Part shown: positions 34,801 through 49,919 of the stretch, piece by piece | Numbering within the stretch: position 1 is the stretch's first letter | Layout: each line of letters begins with the position of its first letter | Source of the DNA: Loripinus fragilis | Lineage: Eukaryota > Mollusca > Bivalvia > Lucinida > Lucinidae | DNA length: 64,000 nucleotides | Assembly (NCBI GenBank): GCA_964019695.1 | Contig: OZ026524.1 | Location: 31,245,664 to 31,309,663 of the forward strand | Direction of reading: 5' to 3' | Translations under genes and position numbers: made by a program | The notes under the pieces: model-generated | Database searches by the model: none | What the model was told of the DNA's origin: nothing | The model's input: the letters and a program-made list of their open reading frames with translations, nothing else

Positions 34801-37800
34801 TAGAGTTCATAGACTGTCTGTTAGTGTAGCTAGACTGTCTATTAGTGTAGCTACACTGCCTAATAATGTTCCTAGACTGTCTATTAGTGTAGCTAGACTG
34901 TCTACTAGTGTAGCTACACTGTCTTATAGTGTTCCGAGACTGTCTATTAGTGTAGCTAGACTGTCTATTAGTGTAGCTACACTGTCAAATAGTGTTCCTA
35001 GACTGTCTATAAGTGTAGCTAGACAGTCTATTAGTGTAGCTACACTGTCTTTTAGTGTTCAAAGACTGTCTGTTAGTGTAGCTAGACTGTCTATTAGTGT
35101 AGCTACACTGTCTTATAGTGTTCATAGACTGTCTATTAGTGTAGCTAGATTGTCTATTAGTGTAGCTACACTATCTTATAGTGTTCCTAGACTGTCTACT
35201 AGTGTAGCTAGACTGTGTATTAGAGTAGCTACACTGTCTAATAGTGTTCCTAGACTGTCTTTTAGTGTAGCTAGATTGTCTATCAATATAGCTACACTGT
35301 CTATTTGTTTTCATAGACGGTCTGTTAGTGTAGCTAGACTGTCTACTAGAGTAGCTACATTGTCTATTGATGTTCCTAGACTGTCCGTTAGTGAAGCTAG
35401 ATTTTCTATCAATGTAGCCACACTGTCTCTTAGAGTAGCTAGATTGTCTATCAATATAGCTACACTGTCTATTAGTTTTCCTATACTGTATGTTAGTGAA
35501 GCTAGACTGGCTACTAGTGTAGCTACATGGTATATTGATGTTCCTAGACTATCCGTTAGTGTAGCTAGATTGTCTATCAATGTAGCTACACTTTCTATTA
35601 GTTTTCTTTTACTGTCTGTTAGAGTAGCTACACTGTCTATTTGTTTTCATCGACGGTCAATTAGTTAGCTACACTGTCTATTAGAGTTCATAGACTGTCT
35701 GTTAGTGTAGCTAGACTGTCTATTAGTGTAGCTACACTGTCTAATAGTGTTCCTAGACTGTCTATTAGTGTAGCTAGACTGTCTACTAGTGTAGCTACAC
35801 TGTCTTATAGTGTTCCGAGACTGTCTATTAGTGTAGCTAGACTGTCTATTAGTGTAGCTTCACTGTCTAAAAGTGTTCCTAGACTGTCTATTAGTGTAGC
35901 TAGACTGTCTATTAGTGTAGCTACACTGTCTTATAGTGTTCCTAGACTGTCTATTAGTGTAGCTAGACTGTCTATTAGTGTAGCTACACTGTCTAAAAGT
36001 GTTCCTAGGCTGTCTATTAGTGTAGCTAGACTGTCTTTTAGAGTAGCTTCACTGTCTAATAGTATTCCTAGACTGTCTATTAGTGTAGCTACACTGTCTA
36101 ATAGTGTTCCTAGACTGTCTGTTAGCGTAACTAGATTGTTTATGTAGCTACACTGTCTTTTTGTTTTCATAGACGGTCTATTAGAGAAGCTACACTGTCT
36201 ATAAGTGTTCATAGACTGTCTGTTAGTATAGCTAGACTGTCTATTATTGTAGCTACACTGTCTTATAGTGTTCCTAGACTGTCTTTTAGTGTAGCTAGAT
36301 TGTCTATCAGTGTAGCTACACTGTCTAATAGTGTTCCTAGACTGTCTATTAGTGTAGCTACACTGTCTAATAGTGTTCCTAAACTGTCTTTTAGTGTAGC
36401 TAGACTGTCTATTAGTGTAGCTACACTGTCTAATAGTGTTCCTAGACTGTCTTTTAGTGTAGATAGACTGTCTATTAGTGTAGCTACACTGTCTAATAGT
36501 GTTCCGAGACTGTCTATTAGTGTAGCTAGATTTTGTATCAATATAGCTAAACTGTCTATTAGTTTTCATAGACGGTCTGTTAGTGTAGCTAGACTGTCTA
36601 CTAGTGTAGCTACATAGTCTATTGATGTTCCTAGACTGTCCGTTAGTGTAGCTAGATTGTCTATCAATATAGCTACACTGTCTTTTAGTTTTCCTATACT
36701 GTCTGTTAGTGTAGCTAGACTGTCTACTAGTGTAGCTACATTGTCTATTTTTGTTCCTAGACTGTCTATTAGTGTAGATAGACTGTCTATTAGAGTAGCT
36801 AGATTATCTATCAATATAGCTACACTGTCTATTAGTTTTCCTATACTGTATGTTAGTGTAGCTAGACTGTCTACTAGTGTAGCTACATTGTCTATTGATG
36901 TTCCTAGGCTGTCCGTTAATGTAGCTAGATTGTCTATCAATGTAGCTACACTGTCTATAAGTTTTCTTATACTGTCTGTTAGAGTAGCGACACTGTCTAT
37001 TAGTGTTCATATACTGTCCGTTCGTGTAGCTTGACTGTCTATTAGTGTAGCTACACTGTCTAATAGTGTTCCTAGACTGTCTATTAGTGTAGCTAGATTT
37101 TGTATCAATATAGCTAAACTGTCTATTAGTTTTCATAGACGTTCTGTTAGTGTAGCTAGACTGTCTACTAGTGTAGCTACATTGTCTATTGATGTTCCTA
37201 GACTGTCCGTTAGTGTAGCTAGATTGTCTATCAATGTAGCTACACTGTCTTTTAATTTTCTTATACTGTCTGTTAGAGTAGCTACACTGTCTATTAGTGT
37301 TCATTTACTGTCCGTTCGTGTAGCTAGACTGTCTATTAGTGTAGCTACACTGTCTAATAGTGTTCCTAGACTGTCTATTAGTGTAGCTAGATTGTCTATC
37401 AATATAGCTACACTGTCTATTAGTTTTCCTATACTGTCTGTTAGTGTAGCTAGACTGTCTACTAGTGTAGCTACATTGTCTATTAGTGTTCCTAGACTGT
37501 CTATTAGTATAGCTAGACTGTCTATTAGTGTAGCTAGATTGTCTATCAATATAGCTACACTGTCTATAAGTTTTCCTATACTGTCTGTTAGTGTAGCTAG
37601 ACTGTCTACTAGTGTAGCTACATTGTCTATTAGTGTTCCTAGACTGTCTATTAGTGTAGCTAGACTGTCTATTAGAGTAGCTAGATTGTCTTTCAATATA
37701 GATACACTGTCTATTAGTTTTCCTATACTGTATGTTAGTGTAGCTAGACTGTCTATTGATGTTCCTAGACTGTCCGTTAGTGTAGCTAGATTGTCTATCA

Positions 37801-37879
37801 ATGTAGCTACACTGTCTATAAGTTTTCTTATACTGTCTGTTAGAGTAGCTACACTGTCTATTTGTTTTCATCGACGGTC

Positions 37880-40800
37880 TATTAGTGTAGCTACACTGTC
37901 TAATAGTGTTCCTAGACTGTCTATTAGTGTAGCTAGACTGTCCACTAGTGTAGCTACACTGTCTTATAGTGTTCCTAGACTGTCTATTAGTGTAGCTACA
38001 CTGTCTAATAGTGTTCCTAGACTGTCTGTTAGCGTAACTAGATTGTTTTTAAATGTAGCTACACTGTCTATTTGTTTTCATAGACGGTCCATTAGAGAAG
38101 CTACACTGTCTATTAGTGTTCATAGACTGTCTGTTAGTGTAGCTTCACTGTCAATTAATGTAGCTACACTGTCTTATAGTGTTCCTAGACTGTCTATTAG
38201 TGTAGCTACACTGTCTATTAGTGTAGCTACACTGTCTTTTAGTGTTCATAGACTGTCTGTTAGTGTTGCTAGATTGTCTATTAGTGTAGCTACACTGTCT
38301 TGTAGTGTTCATAGACTGTCTATTAGTGTAGCTAGATTGTCTATTAGTGTAGCTACACTATCTAATAGTGTTCCTAGACTGTCTACTAGTGTAGCTAGAC
38401 TGTCTATTAGTGTTCATAGACTGTCTGTTAGTGTAGCTAGACTGTCTATTTGTGTAGCTACACTGTTTTATAGTGTTCCTAGACTGTCTATTAGTGTAGC
38501 TAGATTGTCAATTAGTGTAGCTACACTGTCTAATAGTGTTCCTAGACTGTCTACTAGTGTAGCTAGACTGTCTATTAGAGTAGCTACACCGTCTAATAGT
38601 GTCCCTAGACTGTCTTTTAGTATAGCTAGATTGTCTACCAATATAGCTACACTGTCTATTACTTTTTATAGACGGTCTGTTAGTGTAGCTAGACTGCCTA
38701 ATAGTGTAGCTACATTGTCTATTGATGTTCCTAGACTGTCCGTTAGTGAAGCTAGATTGTCTTTCAATGTAGCTACACTGTCTATTAGTTTTCCTATACT
38801 GTCTGTTAGTGTAGCTAGACTGTCTATCAGTGTAGCTACACTGTCTAATAGTGTTCCTAGACTGTCTATAAGTGTAGCTAGGTTGTCTATTAGTGTAGCT
38901 ACACTGTCTAATAGTGTTCCTAGACTGTCTATTAGTGTAGCTACATTGTATTATAGTGTTCCTAGACTGACTACTAGTGTAGCTAGACTGTGTATTAGTG
39001 TAGCTACACTGTCTAATAGTGTTCCTAGACTGTCTATTATTGTAGCTAGATTGTGTATCAATATAGCTACACTGTCTATTAGTTTTCATAGACGGTCTGT
39101 TAATGTAGCTGGATTGTCTTCTAGTGTAGCTACATTGTCTATTGATGTTCCTAGACTGTCCGTTAGTGTAGCTAGATTGTCTATCAATGTAGCTACACTG
39201 TCTTTTAATTTTCTTATACTGTCTTAGAGTAGCTACACTGTCTATAAGTGTTCATATACTGTCTGTTAGTGTAGCTAGACTGTCTATCAGTGTAGCTACA
39301 CTGTCTAATAGTGTTCATAGACTGTTTATTAGTGTAGCTAGACTGTCTACTAGTGTAGCTACACTGTCTCATAGTGTTCCTAGACTGTCTATTAGTGTAG
39401 CTACACTGTCTAATAGTGTTCCTAGACTGTCTGTTAGCGTAACTAGATTGTTTTTAAATGTAGCTACACTGTCTATTTGTTTTCATAGACGGTCCATTAG
39501 AGAAGCTACACTGTCTATTAGTGTTCATAGACTGTCTGTAAGTGTAGCTTCACTGTCAATTAATGTAGCTACACTGTCTTATAGTGTTCCAAGACTGTCT
39601 ATTAGTGTAGCTACACTGTCTATTAGTGTAGCTACACTGTCTTTTAGTGTTCATAGACTGTCTGTTAGTGTTGCTAGACTGTCTATTAGTGTAGCTACAC
39701 TGTCTTGTAGTGTTCATAGACTGTCTATTAGTGTAGCTAGATTGTCTATTAGTGTAGCTACACTATCTAATAGTGTTCCTAGACTGTCTACTAGTGTAGC
39801 TAGACTGTCTATTAGTGTTCATAGACTGTCTGTTAGTGTAGCTAGACTGTCTATTTGTGTAGCTACACTGTCTTATAGTGTTCCTAGACTGTCTATTAGT
39901 GTAGCTAGATTGTCAATTAGTGTAGCTACACTGTCTAATAGTGTTCCTAGACTGTCTACTAGTGTAGCTAGACTGTCTATTAGAGTAGCTACACCGTCTA
40001 ATAGTGCCCTAGACTGTCTTTTAGTGTAGCTAGATTGTCTATCAATAGCGCCACTGTCTATTAGTTTTTATAGACGGTCTGTTAGTGTAGCTAGACTGCC
40101 TACTAGTGTAGCTACATTGTCTATTGATGTTCCTAGACTGTCCGTTAGTGAAGCTAGATTGTCTTTCAATATAGCTACACTGTCTATTAGTTTTCCTATA
40201 CTGTCTGTTAGAGTAGCTACACTGTCTTTTGTGTTCATATACTGTCTGTTAGTGTAGCTAGACTGTCTATCAGTGTAGCTACACTGTCTAATAGTGTTCC
40301 TAGACTGTCTATAAGTGTAGCTAGGTTGTCTATTAGTGTAGCTACACTGATTAATAGTGTTCCTAGACTGTCTATTAGTGTAGCTACACTGTCTAATAGT
40401 GTTCCTAGACTGTCTGTAAGCGTAACTAGATTGTTTTTAAATGTAGCTACACTGTCTATTTGTTTTCATAGACGGTCCATTAGAGAAGCTACACTGTCTA
40501 TTAGTGTTCATAGACTGTCTGTTATTGTAGCTTCACTGTCAATTAATGTAGCTACACTGTCTTATAGTGTTCCAAGACTGTCTATTAGTGTAGCTACACT
40601 GTCTATTAGTGTAGCTACACTGTCTTTTAGTGTTCATAGACTGTCTGTTAGTGTTCATAGACTGTCTATTAGTGTAGCTAGATTGTCTATTAGTGTACAT
40701 ACACTATCTAATAGTGTTCCTAGACTGTCTACTAGTGTAGCTAGACTGTCTATTAGTGTTCATAGACTGTCTGTTAGTGTAGCTAGACTGTCTATTTGTG

Positions 40801-41640
40801 TAGCTACACTGTCTTATAGTGTTCCTAGACTGTCTATTAGTGTAGCTAGATTGTCAATTAGTGTAGCTACACTGCCTAATAGTGTTACTAGACTGTCTAC
40901 TAGTGTAGCTAGACTGTCTATTAGAGTAGCTACACCGTCTAATAGTGTCCCTAGACTGTCTTTTAGTGTAGCTAGATTGTCTATCAATAGCGCCACTGTC
41001 TATTAGTTTTTATAGACGGTCTGTTAGTGTAGCTAGACTGCCTACTAGTGTAGCTACATTGTCTATTGATGTTCCTAGACTGTCCGTTAGTGAAGCTAGA
41101 TTGTCTTTCAATGTAGCTACACTGTCTATTAGTTTTCCTATACTGTGTGTTAGAGTAGCTACACTGTCTTTTGTGTTCATATACTGTCTGTTAGTGTAGC
41201 TAGACTGTCTATCAGTGTAGCTACACTGTCTAATAGTGTTCCTAGACTGTCTATAAGTGTAGCTAGGTTGTCTATTAGTGTAGCTACACTGTTTAATAGT
41301 GTTCCTAGACTGTCTATTAGTGTAGCTACATTGTATTATAGTGTTCCTAGACTGACTACTAGTGTAGCTAGACTGTGTATTAGTGTAGCTACACTGTCTA
41401 ATAGTGTTCCTAGACTGTCTATTAGTGTAGCTAGATTGTGTATCAATATAGCTACACTGTCTATTAGTTTTCATAGACGGTCTGTTAATGTAGCTAGATT
41501 GTCTACTAGTGTAGCTACATTGTCTATTGATGTTCCTAGACTGTCCGTTAGTGTAGCTAGATTGTCTATCAATGTAGCTACACTGTCTTTTAATTTTCTT
41601 ATGCTGTCTTAGAGTAGCTACACTGTCTATTAGTGTTCAT
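37880..41640 (+). repeat. Higher-order repeat sector with GATTGTTTTTAAATG marker (three copies)
   Basis: A rare monomer variant, GATTGTTTTTAAATG, occurs at 38041, 39446 and 40429, each followed by the same run of monomers (offsets 1,405 and 983 bp). A 2-bp-shortened monomer (ACTGTCTTAGAGTAG) near 39222 and 41607 is a further shared marker. The copies differ by whole-monomer losses. Confidence 0.8.
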
Positions 41641-42035
41641 ATACTGTCTGTTAGTGTAGCTAGACTGTCTATCAGTGTAGCTACACTGTCTAATAGTGTT
41701 TCTAGACTGTCTATTAGTGTAGCTAGATTGTCTATTAGTGTTGCTTCACTGTCTGATAGTGTTCCTAGACTGTCTTTTAGTGTAGCTAGACTGTCTATTA
41801 GTGTAGCTACACTGTCTAATAGTGTTCCTAGACTGTCTACTAGTGTAGATAGACTGTCTATTAGTGTAGCTACACTGTCTAATAGTGTTCCTAGACTGTC
41901 TATTAGTGTAGCTAGATTTTGTACCAATATAGCTAAACTGTCTATTAGTTTTCATAGACGGTCTGTTAGTGTAGCTAGACTGTCTACTAGTGTAGCTACA
42001 TTGTCTAATGATGTTCCTAGACTGTCCGTTAGTGT

Positions 42036-42184
42036 AGCTACATTGATAAACAATCTAGTTACGCTAACAGAGAGTCTAGGAACACTATTAGACAGTGAAG
42101 CTACTCTAATAGACAGTCTAGCTACACTAATAGACAGTCTAGGAACACTATTAGACAGTGTAGCTACACTAAAAGACAGTCTAG
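42036..42184 (-). repeat. Inverted block of about seven satellite monomers
   Basis: This is the only place I see where the array reads in reverse: AGACAGTCTAGGAACACTA and similar are the complement of the normal unit. Read on the minus strand, its monomer order matches the plus-strand block at about 43270-43410, including the GTTAGCGTAACTAGATTG variant. The left breakpoint falls in the TAGCTA palindrome. Confidence 0.93.
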
Positions 42185-45100
42185 TTTACAGACGGTCTGT
42201 TAGTGTAGCTAGACTGCCTACTAGTGTAGCTACATTGTCTATTGATGTTCCTAGACTGTCCGTTAGTGAAGCTAAATTGTCTTTCAATGTAGCTACACTG
42301 TCTATTAGTTTTCTTATACTGTCTGTTAGAGTAGCTATACTGTCTTTTGTGTTCATATACTGTCTGTGTTCATATACTGTCTGTTAGTGTAGCTAGACTG
42401 TCTATTAGTGTAGCTACACTGTCTTATAGTGTTCCTAGACTGTCTATTAGTGAAGCTAGATTGTTTATCAATATAGCTAAACTGTCTATTAGTTTTCATA
42501 GACGGTCTGTTAGTGTAGCTAGACTGTCTACTAAAGTAGCTACATTGTCTAATGATGTTCCTAGACTGTCCGTTAGTGTAGCTAAATTGTCTATCAATGT
42601 AGCTAAACTGTCTTTTAATTTTCTTATACTGTCTGTTAGAGTAGCTACACTGTCTATTAGTGTTCATATACTGTCTGTTCGTGTAGCTAGACTGTCTATT
42701 AGTGTAGCTACACTGTCTAATAGTGTTCCTAGACTGTCTATTAGTGTAGCTAGATTGTCTATCAATATAGCTACACTGTCTATTAGTTTTCCTATACTGT
42801 CTGTTAGTGTAGCTAGACTGTCTACTAGTGTAGCTACATTGTCTATTAGTGTTCCTAGACTGTCTATTAGTATAGCTAGACTGTCTATTAGAGTAGCTAG
42901 ATTGTCTATCAATATAGCTACACTGTCTATTAGTTTTCCTATACTGTATGTTAGTGAAGCTAGACTGTCTACTAGTATAGCTACATGGTCCATTGATGTT
43001 CCTAGACTATACGTTAGTGTAGCTAGATTGTCTAGCAATGTAGCTACACTGTCTATTAGTTTTCTTATACTGTCTGTTAGAGTAGCTACACTGTCTATTT
43101 GTTTTCATCGACGGTCTATTAGTTAGCTACACTGTCTATTAGAGTCCATAGACTGTCTGTTAGTGTAGCTAGACTGTCTATTAGTTAAGCTAGACTGTCT
43201 ACTAGTGTAGCTACACTGTCTTTTAGTGTTCCGAGACTGTCTATTAGTGTAGCTAGACTATCTATTAGTGTAGCTACACTGTCTAATAGTGTTCCTAGAC
43301 TGTCTATTAGTGTAGCTAGACTGTCTATTAGAGTAGCTTCACTGTCTAATAGTGTTCCTAGACTGTCTGTTAGCGTAACTAGATTGTTTATCAATGTAGC
43401 TACACTGTCTTTTTGTTTTCATAGACGGTCTATTAGAGAAGCTACACTGTCTATAAGTGTTCATAGACTGTCTGTTAGTGTAGCTAGACTGTCTATTAAT
43501 GTAGCTACACTGTCTTATAGTGTTCCTAGACTGTCTATTAGTGTAGCTAGATTGTCTATTAGTGTAGCTACACTGTCTTATAGTGTTCCTAGACTGTCTA
43601 TTAGTGTAGCTAGACTGTCTATAAGTGTAGCTACACTGTCTATTAGTGTTCATAGACTGTCTGTTAGTGTAGCTAGACTGTCTATTTGTGTAGCTACACT
43701 GTCTTATAGTGTTCCTAGACTGTCTATTAGTGTAGCTAGATTGTCTATTAGTGTAGCTACACTGTCTAATAGTGTTCCTAGACTGTCTACTAGTGTAGCT
43801 AGACTGTCTATTAGAGTAGCTACACCGTCTAATAGTGTCCCTAGACTGTCTATTAGTGTAGCTAGATTTTGTATCAATATAGCTACACTGTCTATTAGTT
43901 TTCATTGACGGTCTGTTAGTGTAGCTAGACTGTCTACTAGTGTAGCTACATTGTCTATTGATGTTCCTAGACTGTCCGTTAGTGAAGCTAAATTGTCTTT
44001 CAATGTAGCTACACTGTCTATTAGTTTTCTTATACTGTCTGTTAGAGTAGCTATACTGTCTTTTGTGTTCATATACTGTCTGTTAGTGTAGCTAGACTGT
44101 CTATCAGTGTAGCTACACTTTCTAATAGTGTTCCTAGACTGTCTATTAATGTAGCAAGGTTTTCTATTAGTGTAGCTACACCGTCTAATAATGTCCATAG
44201 ACTGTCTATTAGTGTAGCTAGATTTTGTAATAATATAGCTACACTGTCTATTAGTTTTCATAGACGGTCTGTTAGTGTAGCTAGACTGTGTACTAGTTTA
44301 GCTACATTGTCTATTGATGTTCCTAGACTGTCCGTTAGTGAAGCTAGATTGTCTTTCAATGTAACTACACTGTCTATTAGTTTTCTTATACTGTCTGTTA
44401 GAGTAGCTACACTGTCTTTTGTGTTCATATACTGTCTGTTAGTGTAGCTAGGCTGTCTATTAGTGTAGCTACACTGTCTTATAGTGTTCCTAGACTGTCT
44501 ATTAGTGAAGCTAGATTGTTTATCAATATAGCTACACTGTCTATTAGTTTTCATAGACGGTCTGTTAATGTAGCTAGACTGTCTACTTGTGTAGCTACAT
44601 TGTCTATTGATGTTCCTAGACTGTCCGTTAGTGTAGCTAGATTGTCTATCAATGTAGCTCCACTGTATTTTAATTTTCTTATACTGTCTGTTAGAGTAGC
44701 TACATTGTCTATCAGTGTATCTACACTGTCTAATAGTGTTCCTAGACTGTCTATTAGTGTAGCTAGATTGTCTATTAGTGTAGCTACACTGTCTGATAGT
44801 GTTCCTAGACTCTGTCTTTTAGTGTAGCTAGACTGTCTATTAGTGTAGCTACACTGTCTAATAGTGTTCCTACACTGTCGACTAGTGTAGATAGACTGTC
44901 TTTTAGTGTATCTACACTGTCTAATAGTGTTCCTAGACTGTCTATTAGTGTAGCTAGATTTTGTATCAATATAGCTAAACTGTCTATTAGCTTTCATAGA
45001 CGGTCTGTTAGTGTAGCTAGACTTTCTACTAGTGTAGCTACATTGTCTATTGATGTTCCTAGACTGTCCGTTAGTGTAGCTAGATTGACTATCAATGTAG

Positions 45101-47040
45101 CTACACTGTCTTTTAATTTTCTTATACTGTCTGTTAGAGTAGCTACACTGTCTATTAGTGTTCATATACTGTCCGTTCGTGTGATTAGACTGTCTATTAG
45201 TGTAGCTACAATGTCTAATAGTGTTCCTAGACTGTCTATTAGTGTGGCTAGATTGTCTATCAATATAGCTACACTGTCTATTAGTTTTCCTATACTGTCT
45301 GTTAGTGTAGCTAGACTGTCTATTAGTGTAGCTACATTGTCTATTAGTGTTCCTAGACTGTCGATTAGTATAGCTAGACTGTCTATAAGAGTAGCTAGAT
45401 TGTCTATCAACATAGCTACACTGTCTATTAGTTTTCCTATACTGTATGTTAGTGAAGCTAGACTGTCTACTAGTGTAGCTACATGGTCTATTAATGTTCC
45501 TAGACTATCCGTTAGTGTAGCTAGATTGTCTATCAATGTAGCTACACTGTCTATTAGTTTTCTTATACTGTCTGTTAGAGTAGCTACACTGTCTATTTGT
45601 TTTCTTCGACGGTCTATCAGTTAGCTACACTCTCTATTAGAGTTCATAGACTGTCTGTTAGTGTAGCTAGACTGTCTATTAGTGTAGCTACACTGTCTAA
45701 TAGTGTTCCTAGACTGTCTATTAGTGTAGCTAGACTGTCTACTAGTGTAGCTACACTGTCTTATAGTGTTCCGAGACTGTCTATTAGTGTAGCTAGAGTG
45801 TCTATTAGTGTAGCTACACTGTCTAATAGTGTTCATAGACTGTCTATTAGTGTAGCTAGACTGTCTATTAGAGTAGCTTCACTGTCTAATAGTGTTCCTG
45901 GACTGTCTATTAGTGTAGCTACACTGTCTAATAGTGTTCCTAGACTGTCTGTTAACGTAACTATATTGTTTATCAATGTAGCTACACTGTCTATTTGTTT
46001 TCATAGACGGTCTATTAGAGAAGCTACACTGTCTATAAGTGTTCATAGACTGTCTGTTAGTGTAGCTAGACTGTCTATTAATGTAGCTAAACTGTCTTAT
46101 AGTGTTCCTAGACTGTCTATTATTGTAGCAACATTGTCTATTAGTGTTCCTAGACTGTCTATTAGTATAGCTAGACTATCTATTAGTTTTCCTACACTGT
46201 ATGTTAGTGAAGCTAGACTGTCTACCAGTGTAGCTACAAGGTCTATTGATGTTCCTAGACTATCCGTTAGTGTAGCTAGATTGTCTATCAATGTAGCTAC
46301 ACTGTCTCTTAGTTTTCTTATACTGTCTGTTAGAGTAGCTACACTGTCTATTTGTTTTCATCGACGGTCTATTAGTTAGCTACACTGTCTATTAGAGTTC
46401 ATAGACTGTCTGTTAGTGTAGCTACACTGTTTTCAAAGTGTTCCTAGACTGTCTATTAGTGTAGCTACACTGTCTAATAGTATTCATAGAATGTCTATTA
46501 GTGTAGCTAGACTGTCTATTAGAGTAGCTTCACTGTCTAATAGTGTTCCTAGACTGTCTATTAGTGTAGCTACACTGTCTAATAGTGTTCCTAGACTGTC
46601 TGTTAGCGTAACTAGATTGTTTATCAATGTAGCTGCACTGTCTATTTGTTTTGATAGACGGTTTATTAGACAAGCTACACTGTCTATAAGTGTTCATAGA
46701 CTGTCTGTTAGTGTAGCTAGACTGTCTATTAATGTAGCTACACTGTCTTATAGTGTTCCTAGACTGTCTATTAGTGTAGCTAGATTGTCTATTAGTGTAG
46801 CTACACTGTCTTATAGTGTTCCTAGACTATCTATTAGTGTAGCTACACTGTCTTATAGTGTTCCTAGACTATCTATTAGTGTAGCTAGACTGTCTATTAG
46901 TGTAGCTACACTGTCTATTAGTGTTCATAGACTGTCTGTTAGTGTTGCCGGACTGTCTATTAGTGTAGCTACACTGTCTTATAGTGTTCCTAGACTGTCT
47001 ATTAGTGTAGCTAGATTGTCTATTAGTGTAGCTACACTGT

Positions 47041-48050
47041 CTAATAGTGTTCCTAGACTGTCTACTAGTGTAGCTAGACTGTCTATTAGAGTAGCTACAC
47101 CGTCTAATAGTGTCCCTAGACTGTCTATTGGTGTAGCTAGATTGTCTATCAATATAGCTACACTGTCTATTAGTTTATATAGACGGTCTGTTAGTGTAGC
47201 TAGACTGTCTACTAGTTTAGCTACATTGTCTATTGATGTTCCTAGACTGTCCGTTAGTGAAGCTAGATTGTCTATCAATGTAGCCACACTGTCTATTAGT
47301 TTTTTATACTGTCTGTTAGAGTAGCTACACTGTCTATTAGTGTTCATATACTGTCTGTTAGTGTAGCTAGACTGTCTATCAGTGTAGCTACACTGTCTAA
47401 TAGTGTTCCTAGACTATCTATTAGTGTAGCTAGGTTGTCTATTAGTGTAGCTACACTGTCTAATAGTGTTCCTAGACTGTCTATTAGTGTAGCTACATTG
47501 TCAAATTGTGGTCCCTGGACTTTCTACTAGTGTAGCTAGACTGTCTATTAGTGTAGCTACACTGTCTAATAGTGTTCCTAGACTGTCTATTAGTGTAGAT
47601 AGATTGTGTATCAATATAGCTACGCTGTCTATTAGTTTTCATAGACGGTCTGTTAATGTAGCTAGACTGTCTACTAGTGTAGCTACTTTGTCTATTGATG
47701 TTCCTAGACTGTCCGTTAGTGTAGCTAGATTGTCCATCAATGTAGCTACACTGTCTTGTAATTTTCTTTAACTGTCTGTTAGAGTAGCTACACTGTCTAT
47801 TAGTGTTCATATACTGTCTGTTCGTGTAGCTAGACTGTCTATTAGTGTAGCTACACTGTCTTATAGTGTTCCTAGACTGTCTATTAGTGTAGCTAGATTG
47901 TCTATCAATATAGCTACACTGTCGATTGGTTTTCCTATACTGTCTGTTAGTGTAGCTAGACTGTCTACTAGTGTAGCTACATTGTCCATTAGTGTACCTA
48001 GACTGTCTATTAGTGTAGCTAGACTGTCTATTAGAGTAGCTAGATTGTGT
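47041..48050 (+). repeat. Higher-order repeat C, copy 1 (offset 1,869 bp)
   Basis: Shares rare variants (CTATTGGTGTAG at 47125, a TTTCTACTAG monomer, a TCTTGTAATTTTCTT monomer) with sequence 1,869 bp (89 monomers) downstream. Boundaries are approximate. Confidence 0.8.
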
Positions 48051-48909
48051 ATCAATATAGCTACGCTGTCTATTAGTTTTCATAGACGGTCTGTTAATGT
48101 AGCTAGACTGTCTACTAGAGTAGCTACATTGTCTATTGATGTTCCTAGACTGTCCGTTAGTGAAGCTAGATTGTCTATCAATGTAGCTACACTGTCTCTT
48201 AGTTTTCTTATACTGTCTGTTAATGTAGCTACACTGTCTAATAGTGTTCATATACTGTCTGTTAGTGTAGCTAGACTGTCTATCAGTGTAGCTACACTGT
48301 CTAATAGTGTTCCTAGACTGTCTATTAGTGTAGCTAGATTGTCTATTAGTGTAGCTACACTGTCTAATAGTGTTCCTAGACTGTCTTTTAGTGTAGCTAG
48401 ACTGTCTATTAGTGTAGCTACACTGTCTAATAGTGTTCCTAGACTGTCTTCTAGTGTAGATAGACTGTCTATTAGTGTAGCTACACTGTCTTATAGTTTT
48501 CATAGACTGTCTATTAGTGTAGCTAGATTTTGTATCAATATAGCTAAACTGTCTATTAGTTTTCAAAGACGGTCTGTTAGTGTAGCTAGACTGTCTACTA
48601 GTGTAGCTACATTGTCTATTGATGTTCCTAGACTGTCCGTTAGTGTAGCTAGATTGTCTATCAATGTAGCTACACTGTCTTTTAATTTTCTTATGCTGTC
48701 TGTTAGAGTAGCTACACTGTCTATTAGTGTTCATATACTGTCTGTTCGTGTAGCTAGACTGTCTATTAGTGTAGCTACACTGTCTAATAGTGTTCCTAGA
48801 CTGTCTATTAGTGTAGCTAGATTGTCTATCAATATAGCGACACTGTCTATTAGTTTTCCTATACTGTCTGTTAGTGTAGCTAGACTGTCTACTAGTGTAG
48901 CTACAGTGT

Positions 48910-49919
48910 CTAATAGTGTTCCTAGACTGTCTACTAGTGTAGCTAGACTGTCTATTAGAGTAGCTACACCGTCTAATAGTGTCCCTAGACTGTCTATTGG
49001 TGTAGCTAGATTGTCTATCAATATAGCTACACTGTCTATTAGTTTATATAGACGGTCTGTTAGTGTAGCTAGACTGTCTACTAGTTTAGCTACATTGTCT
49101 ATTGATGTTCCTAGACTGTCCGTTAGTAAAGCTAGATTGTCTTTCAATGTAGCTACACTGTCTATTAGTTTTTTTATACTGTCTGTTAGAGTAGCTACAC
49201 TGTCTATTAGTGTTCATATACTGTCTGTTAGTGTAGCTAGACTGTCTATCAGTGTAGCTACACTGTCTAATAGTGTTCCTAGACTATCTATTAGTGTAGC
49301 TAGGTTGTCTATTAGTGTAGCTACACTGTCTAATAGTGTTCCTAGACTGTCTATTAGTGTAGCTACATTGTCAAATAGTGTTCCTAGACTTTCTACTAGT
49401 GTAGCTAGACTGTCTATTAGTGTAGCTACACTGTCTAATAGTGTTCCTAGACTGTCTATTAGTGTAGATAGATTGTGTATCAATATAGCTACGCTGTCTA
49501 TTAGTTTTCATAGACGGTCTGTTAATGTAGCTAGACTGTCTACTAGTGTAGCTACTTTGTCTATTGATGTTCCTAGACTGTCCGTTAGTGTAGCTAGATT
49601 GTCAATCAATGTAGCTACACTGTCTTGTAATTTTCTTTTACTGTCTGTTAGAGTAGCTACACTGTCTATTAGTGTTCATATACTGTCTGTTCGTGTAGCT
49701 AGACTGTCTATTAGTGTAGCTACACTGTCTAATAGTGTTCCTAGACTGTCTATTAGTGTAGCTAGATTGTCTATCAATATAGCTACACTGTCTATTGGTT
49801 TTCCTATACTGTCTGTTAGTGTAGCTAGACTGTCTACTAGTGTAGCTACATTGTCTATTAGTGTACCTAGACTGTCTATTAGTGTAGCTAGACTGTCTAT
49901 TAGAGTAGCTAGATTGTCT
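48910..49919 (+). repeat. Higher-order repeat C, copy 2
   Basis: Second copy of the block at 47041-48050. The two diverge at the right end, where copy 1 switches to a GTGTATCAATATAG monomer and copy 2 keeps GTCTATCAATATAG. Confidence 0.8.
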
